64,000 nt of DNA, taken from assembly GCF_034190915.1 (NCBI RefSeq), contig NW_026947503.1, positions 27,362,532 through 27,426,531 of the forward strand. Reading direction: 5' to 3'. This DNA is from Cavia porcellus. Its lineage: Eukaryota; Chordata; Mammalia; Rodentia; Caviidae. Shown piece after piece: positions 58,690-64,000 of this stretch; the first letter of the stretch is position 1; the number at the start of each line of letters is the position of its first letter. A model generated the notes under the pieces. It saw only the letters and a program-made list of their open reading frames with translations, searched no databases and was not told where the DNA came from. The translations under genes were made by a program, and so were the position numbers.

Positions 58690-59800
58690 TACTTATCACA
58701 CTATAAGAAGTCAGCTCCAAATGGTTTTTCAATCTAAATGTAAGAATGAAAACTATACAACTCCAGAAGAGAACACAGGAAAATCTTTTCTGAGTTTGGA
58801 TTAGATAAGGAGTTCTGTGATATCTCACCAAAAATGTAAGCAACAAAAGGTAAAAATTGAAACATCCAAATCTAAAAACCTCATACTTCAAAAGACATCA
58901 TCAAGAAATTGAGAAGACGTAGAATAGGAAGAAATATTTGAAAATTATAAAATGTATAAGAACTTGTATCTGAAATATATAAATAATTTTGACCATACAA
59001 CAGTAAAAAGGTAAGCCAATTTTAAAACAAACAAAGATTCTGAATACTATGGTGCATATCTGCAGTCTCAGCTCCCTGGGAGGCTAAGATGGGAGGACCA
59101 CAGAGTCCAAGACTCAAGCCTAAATAGACAGTCAAATATTCAAGATCAACCTGGACAGCATAATACAACTGCACCTTATGGCAACAACAATTTTAAAATA
59201 TTCTTAAAAGATATACAAATGGGAAGCAGCCACATGCAAAAGTATTCAGCATCATTAGCAATTAAGGAAATGGAAATGAAAACCACAATGAGATAACATT
59301 TCACATCTATTAAAATGTCTAAAATGAAAAGGAAGGACAATAGCAAGAATTGATGACAATACGAAAAAATAGGAACCTTCTCACACTGCTGGTTCTGATG
59401 TAAAATGATGCAGCTATTTTAGAAGGTAGTCTGGTGGTTCTTAAAAAATGTCAGACATAGTTAGCATGGTCTAGCAATTTGGTCTGAGATATACGCAAGA
59501 GAATTAAAGGCCATGCCCATAGAAAAATGTCACTGAAGCACTATTCATAATAGCCCCAACGTGGAAATAACTCAAATATTCATCAATTGATGAAAGCCTA
59601 AATAAATATGATCCATCCTTACAAAGTGATATTATTTATCAATGAAAGGTAATGAAATACAAATACATGTTACTACATGAATAGGAACATTATGGTAAGT
59701 GAAAGAAGCCACAAATGAAACAAGTTAATATTTTAAGAAATGATTAAAACAAGCAAAAACATATAATAAAAAGTATATTCGTGCTTTCTGTGGACTAAAG
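58690..59800 (+). repeat. Old L1 fragment (ORF2 C-terminal part and 3' region), plus strand
   Basis: Ordered L1 landmarks: GGAGTTCTGTGATATCTCACC, AAAGATATACAAATGGGAAG, ACCACAATGAGATAACATTT, CTATTCATAATAGCCCCAAC and GAAAGAAGCCACAAATGAAA. Frames are broken throughout. A B1-like SINE interrupts it at 59049-59192, just before the AAGATATACAAATGG block. Confidence 0.8.
59049..59192 (+). repeat. Old B1/Alu-like SINE nested in L1
   Basis: ATGGTGCATATCTGCAGTCT, CTCCCTGGGAGGCTAAGATG, GGAGGACCACAGAGTCCAAG and AAGATCAACCTGGACAGCAT follow the 7SL-derived order. It is diverged and inserted in the L1. Confidence 0.7.
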
Positions 59801-59844
59801 ATAAAGGAGAATGGGGAGTTCCTGCTATTGGGTGTGGGGTTTAA

Positions 59845-60035
59845 ATTAGTCATTTAGGTTGCTGAAACAAATGCCATAAACTGGGTGACTTAAAAAACAG
59901 AAAATTATTTCTCACTGCTTTGGAGTCCAAGGTCAAAGTGCCAGCCAATATGGTTCCTGGGAAGGACTTTTTTTCCTGATTTGTAATGGCCATCTTTTTA
60001 CTGTGTGTTCATATGTCTTATTCTTAGTGCATAAA
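59845..60035 (-). repeat. MLT1-like LTR fragment, minus strand
   Basis: On the plus strand AAATGCCATAAACTGGGTGA, CAGAAAATTATTTCTCACTG and GGAGTCCAAGGTCAAAGTGC are the usual reverse MLT1 3' half. The end is diverged. Confidence 0.7.
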
Positions 60036-60077
60036 TGTGGATAAAGTGTAATTTTTTGGTCTGTTATCGTTATTGAT

Positions 60078-60129
60078 TCTTTCAGCACTGGAAATTGAAC
60101 TGACCTTTGCACTGAGCTACATCACTACA
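60078..60129 (-). repeat. Degraded ID-type SINE fragment
   Basis: CAGCACTGGAAATTGAACTG and TTTGCACTGAGCTACATCAC are reverse ID landmarks. It is short and partial. Confidence 0.55.
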
Positions 60130-60391
60130 AATGAAATTTGAGAGGATACAAATGTTTATTTTATAATGGAGATCATTTTTGGGGTGCTGAAGGTATTTTG
60201 AAATTATATATTTTGAAATTGTGTTGTATAAAGTTGCACAACATAATGAACATTCTGAAACTACCAAGTTATATACTTTCAATGATGAACTTTATAAATT
60301 ACTATCTCAATAAAGTCATTATTAAGCAAACAAGTCAACAGACCTTCTTATGATGAATAGTTATTTCTATCTTGTACATTATTGAGGGTGG

Positions 60392-60450
60392 GGTCAGCAG
60401 GTTAATATATATGCCAAATCTTTACAACATTCCCTTCCCTTCCAGAAGTA
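60392..60450 (+). repeat. Segment duplicated at 62246-62309
   Basis: GGTCAGCAGGTTAATATATA and TTTACAACATTCCCTTCCCT recur with changes at 62.25 kb. The source direction is unknown. Confidence 0.75.
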
Positions 60451-60506
60451 TGAAACACTAAGTATTATTGCCAGGTTGTTGTTTTATGTGTTTGTGTTTG
60501 GTGTTT

Positions 60507-60695
60507 AAAAAGCACAATATATTGCCAGGAGTGGTGGCTCATGCCTGTAATCCCAGCACTCTGGAGGTTGAAGCAGGAGGATCATTGCGAGTTTGAGACC
60601 AGCCTGGGCTACAAAGTGAGCCCAAGGCCAGCCTGAACTGCATAGCAAGACCCTGTCTCAAAAAAAAAAAAAAAAAAAAAAAAAAAGCACAAGAT
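60507..60695 (+). mobile_element. B1 SINE with a 26-A tail and target-site duplication
   Basis: AAAAAGCACAATAT at 60507-60520 recurs as AAAAAGCACAAGAT at 60682-60695 (one mismatch). Between them is a B1: GCCAGGAGTGGTGGCTCATG, TAATCCCAGCACTCTGGAGG, GAGACCAGCCTGGGCTACAA, a second CCAAGGCCAGCCTGAACTGC copy, then GACCCTGTCTCA and a run of at least 26 A. The internal duplication of the right part is seen in several rodent B1 variants. It looks young. Confidence 0.92.
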
Positions 60696-62225
60696 ACTGA
60701 GTAGACTAGCTGCTTGATCATTTTATTATAATCCTTTTTGACATTTATGCTAAGAACACTAGCTCCAGAGCAAATGTTGAAGGTTCAGTATTTTTAGCTT
60801 CTAATGACCTCAGATCTGTATGTTTCCCAGAGTCACACATGTGTGTGTGTTAACCATGGAGACTGGACATATACACACACTTTCACTGAATTACCTCAGA
60901 AGTAAATGCTTGGGAAGCAGTCATCAGCAGGGTGTGGGATCCTTTAATATGCTGCTATTGGAAAATTGAAGGATCCCTCATACCTGGACATCCTCTTTGA
61001 ATAGTCACAGTACTTCCCATATGGATGATATACTTGAAACTTGGAAGTTTTGATCATTAGGTCAAACAGTAGGTTCTTAAGCAGAAATACAGGTGATTCT
61101 GATAAAAATAAAACCTAGGAATTTACTGTGCATATCTGCATTCCTGACACATATAGCAACCTAAGCAAAGAACTCGACATATTTGATTATCTACTAGTGG
61201 CTATACTACTAGTATAACTAGTGGTTATATAGGAACTCTAACTAACTTGATCATTTCAGCATATACTTAGAATACCATAAGATTTTGCATGTTGCAGTTT
61301 TGTCTTACAGTATTGGAGTTAGGGAGTTCTTCCTAAAGGATGATACTGGGTATGCAGTTTTGAAGGGGAACATGGAGGTTGCCAGGAAGAACAAGGTGGA
61401 GAGAATTCTCCACGAAAAAAACTATATGCATGTAGAAAAGCTTGGAGGCAGGAAAGGTATTGAATGAGGATGAAAGATTGCATGAATGAATACTGCAGAT
61501 TATTCAAGAGAGCAAACTAGATTCAGATTTAGAAGTGTTTTGACTTTGTCTAAAGAGTTAAAACTTTGCCTTGAAGAGAGTGGAGAGTCATTCAACAATT
61601 TTTATAGGAGAATGACATACTTAAATTTTTTCCCTTTCATTAAGTGTCACTTTAAGATTCACCCTGATGACATGGGGGTTAGTAGGGATTACAATGAGAA
61701 AATGAAAAGAGCTCAGAGGAAATGTTGTGAGAATATTGATAAAAAAGACCATACAAAGTAAAGTGGAAACAATTGAGTACATTCAAGAAATAAAAGTAGA
61801 ATGAAAGAGATCACAGAAGTAAAGGTGAGGGCAAATTAAGTGTGCCTTCCAGAGTTTTCCTAATGAAGAAGATGAATAAATAAAAAGACCACACTGGATG
61901 AAAAATAAGTTCTGTTACTGACATATTGTACATGAGGTGTGCAATATGTAATTGGAAACGTAATCCTGAATTACAGAAATATGTTTCCTTAGAAATATGT
62001 ATCAAAGAACTGTTATCATATTTAAGACACTGGTGCAAAGGAATAATTGAATGAGAAGTTAAGAATAAGTAAGCCCTAGGAGGCATCAATGGGTAAGGGA
62101 AGACAGGTGAGAAAGCAGTCAGTGAAGGATCCTGAAAAAGATGGTCAGAGAGCTAGCAAAGAAGAGACTGACATTCTCAAAGCCAAGAGCATAGAGAGCA
62201 AGCACTGCGTAGAACAATGAATGAA
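60696..62225. other. Unassigned sequence
   Basis: No gene or repeat recognised. Frames of 60-92 codons at 61285-62089 lack domains. Confidence 0.35.
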
Positions 62226-62226
62226 T

Positions 62227-62328
62227 TCTATGCTTTCAGGAGTGGGGTTAGCAGGTTAATACAAGTGTCAAGTTTTTACAACATTCCTTCCCTTCCAGAA
62301 TATCAGTAGTCTATGCTTTCAGGAGTGG
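62227..62328 (+). repeat. 64-bp inserted segment flanked by 19-bp direct repeats
   Basis: TCTATGCTTTCAGGAGTGG at 62227-62245 recurs at 62310-62328. The 64 bp between (62246-62309) resemble 60392-60450. There is no poly(A) tail. Confidence 0.8.
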
Positions 62329-62531
62329 CAGGCAGATAAGGATGTAAATAAAAACAGGAAGTGAAGAAAATAGCTTTAATTTGCTGGAGAGATTTCTAGT
62401 TTTCTATGCTAGGAGAGAGAGTTGGGAGAGGCTGAAGATACTATCCAGGTGAGAAGAAAAGTTGCACCATAACATAGCCCTACAAAATGATACAAACCAG
62501 TAGATATACAACAAGTGTTATGTAAACCTCT

Positions 62532-62865
62532 GTGATAGCTTAGCTTAATTGTCAACTTGATTGGCTTGGAATATGTCCAGCGAATCAGTAAAGCATACTT
62601 CTGGGTGTGTCCAGGTGGATCATGGAACATGACCTTGGTCATCATATCTGGTGTCTGGCTCTCTCTTCTCAGGCTTCTGTTCTGCTCTGTTTCCTAGCTG
62701 CCATGACTAAGCAGCTTTGCCTCATCTTCTCCTTCTACTATGATGATGCTGCCTTGGAACCAACCATGGACTGAATCTTCTGAAACCATGAGCCAAATAA
62801 TGCTCTGGTTTTCAAAACTGTGATTGTCAGGTTATTTGTGGAGCAATAGAAAAGTTGACTAGTAG
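62532..62865 (+). repeat. Solo-LTR-like repeat, family unassigned
   Basis: It starts GTGATAGCTTAGCTTAATTGT and CAACTTGATTGGC, then CTCCTTCTACTATGATGATG, then CTGAAACCATGAGCCAAATA and ends GCAATAGAAAAGTTGACTAG. This order resembles ERVL/MaLR-related LTRs, but I cannot name the family. Confidence 0.5.
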
Positions 62866-64000
62866 ATGAAGTACAACTTTCTGAAGGGCTCTGACTATCA
62901 GAGGTTTCAGGAAAGGTACAAAACATAGTTAACTCTAATGAGAACTGACCATTTTCTATCTTCACTTTGCTTTTCTCTCCCAATTAAGAGGCTTTGGAAA
63001 TAGTCGTACCTCATCTTCTTTGGATATATTACCCTCTCCTATTTATATTCATATTTATGTGATAATAATATCACTTAGATAAAGTATTATTGTAAGAAAG
63101 TAAAATAATTGAAAGAAAAATTTAAAGTACATAGGTCTGTTGTTTTTATTGCTGGGCCTCCAATCAATGACTTTTCTATAAACCAGGCAGATTCATAGCA
63201 GGCCCACCATCTACCCCTACATTCCCCATGAGTGTTTCCATGATGGATGGTGTGTCCTAGGAAATGTAAAGATTCTCTCCTTAAGGATATTTTAAGAATT
63301 GTTCTTATAACATGGTTCATCAGATATTAAACTAGGTAGGGTAAATACAAGGAATTTTTCTTGCATGGAGTTTTTCTCCATTAGCTGTCAGCTTGGTGAA
63401 GAACATCATAAATCACCCTGACAGCTATAGCGGCTGGTTCAGACTTTTTGTGCCAAAATGAAGAGTTAGAAATTTATTTGAAATTCACAAAATATTGTCT
63501 CATTTCTACTCTTTATAGTAATTGTACCCAGATTTGCTAATGATGTATATCTCAGGAATGGGCAAGTAAGAAGATCAGGTATATTGACAAAAATACAGAA
63601 TCCTTTTTTGAATGTTGATGGGGCTAGGAAAGTTAATTGAATAAGGGGAGCTGATATGATAAAATAACAGACTAATCATCAAAATGATAAAAAAAACTCA
63701 ATAAAGATTATTGATACATTATAAATAATTTTCACAGCTTTTATAATTTTCATATAAAATCTGCACTAGCTATTTTGTCCTGGAATAAAGAATGGAAACA
63801 GAGATTACCAATGGTTCCATAGCCATGAAACTGAATATCTGCCCTAATCCCATTTCTACTCTTTGGACTATATCGCAGCTATTACCACCTTGATTTGTGT
63901 GCTAAAAGGATACTCTTTTAGTATTCTTTCTGCTCTTAACAGAGTGGAAATGTTGTAGGCGTTATTATATTTAAATACTTACAACATCACATTCACAGAG
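62866..64000. other. Unassigned AT-rich sequence
   Basis: No gene or repeat recognised up to the window end. Confidence 0.35.

Overview
The window looks like mammalian nuclear DNA, most likely rodent. It is AT-rich, has no long open reading frames, and carries many interspersed repeats of mammalian type. These are tRNA-derived ID-type SINEs, B1 (7SL-derived) SINEs, one apparent B1+ID composite, MIR, L1 and half-L1-like elements, MaLR and class I endogenous retroviral LTRs, two short DNA transposons and several microsatellites. The ID/B1 combination points to a rodent. The wording of the ID copies made me think of a hystricognath, but I hold that only weakly. I found no convincing exon of a host gene, no functional RNA gene and no bacterial or phage feature, so the window is best read as intergenic or intronic.

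Layout. From 1 to 6.6 kb: mostly unassigned sequence with a MIR, a B1, an ID SINE in a perfect 17-bp target-site duplication and a polypurine microsatellite. From 6.6 to 8.8 kb: a complete MaLR-type element (LTR, internal region, LTR). From 8.8 to 13.9 kb: a DNA-transposon-like fragment carrying an ID SINE, a minus-strand MaLR LTR, an MLT1-like LTR and a long pyrimidine tract. From 13.93 to 17.39 kb: a minus-strand 3.4-kb L1-related insertion with a perfect 14-bp target-site duplication. It has a 5' UTR, ORF1, only a stub of ORF2 and a 3' UTR, which is the layout of a half-L1 (HAL1). From 18.2 to 19.9 kb: an old minus-strand L1 3' part. From 19.9 to 28.4 kb: repeat-poor sequence.

From 28.4 to 34.2 kb: two short DNA transposons, a second copy of the half-L1 3' tail ending in (AAAG)n, and an old minus-strand L1 segment holding a B1+ID SINE. 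From 34.5 to 39.9 kb: MaLR LTRs and ID SINEs. From 40.1 to 43.0 kb: a cluster of three full-size LTRs and one partial LTR of a single family, including an inverted pair. From 45.0 to 45.8 kb: a repeat-free block that resembles a conserved regulatory element. From 47.4 to 51.0 kb: a heavily deleted minus-strand gammaretrovirus-like provirus with recognisable polymerase remnants. From 51 to 64 kb: MIR, B1, MLT1, an old plus-strand L1 with a nested SINE, and a fresh-looking B1 with a 26-A tail.

No genes work together here in the usual sense. The history is one of successive retroelement insertions: old MIR, L1 and MLT1 first, then MaLR and ERV LTRs, then half-L1, ID and B1 insertions. Several insertions are nested, which gives relative dates. 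Family names rest on my recognition of sequence patterns without a database search. Boundaries are exact only where a target-site duplication or TG...CA ends are stated.
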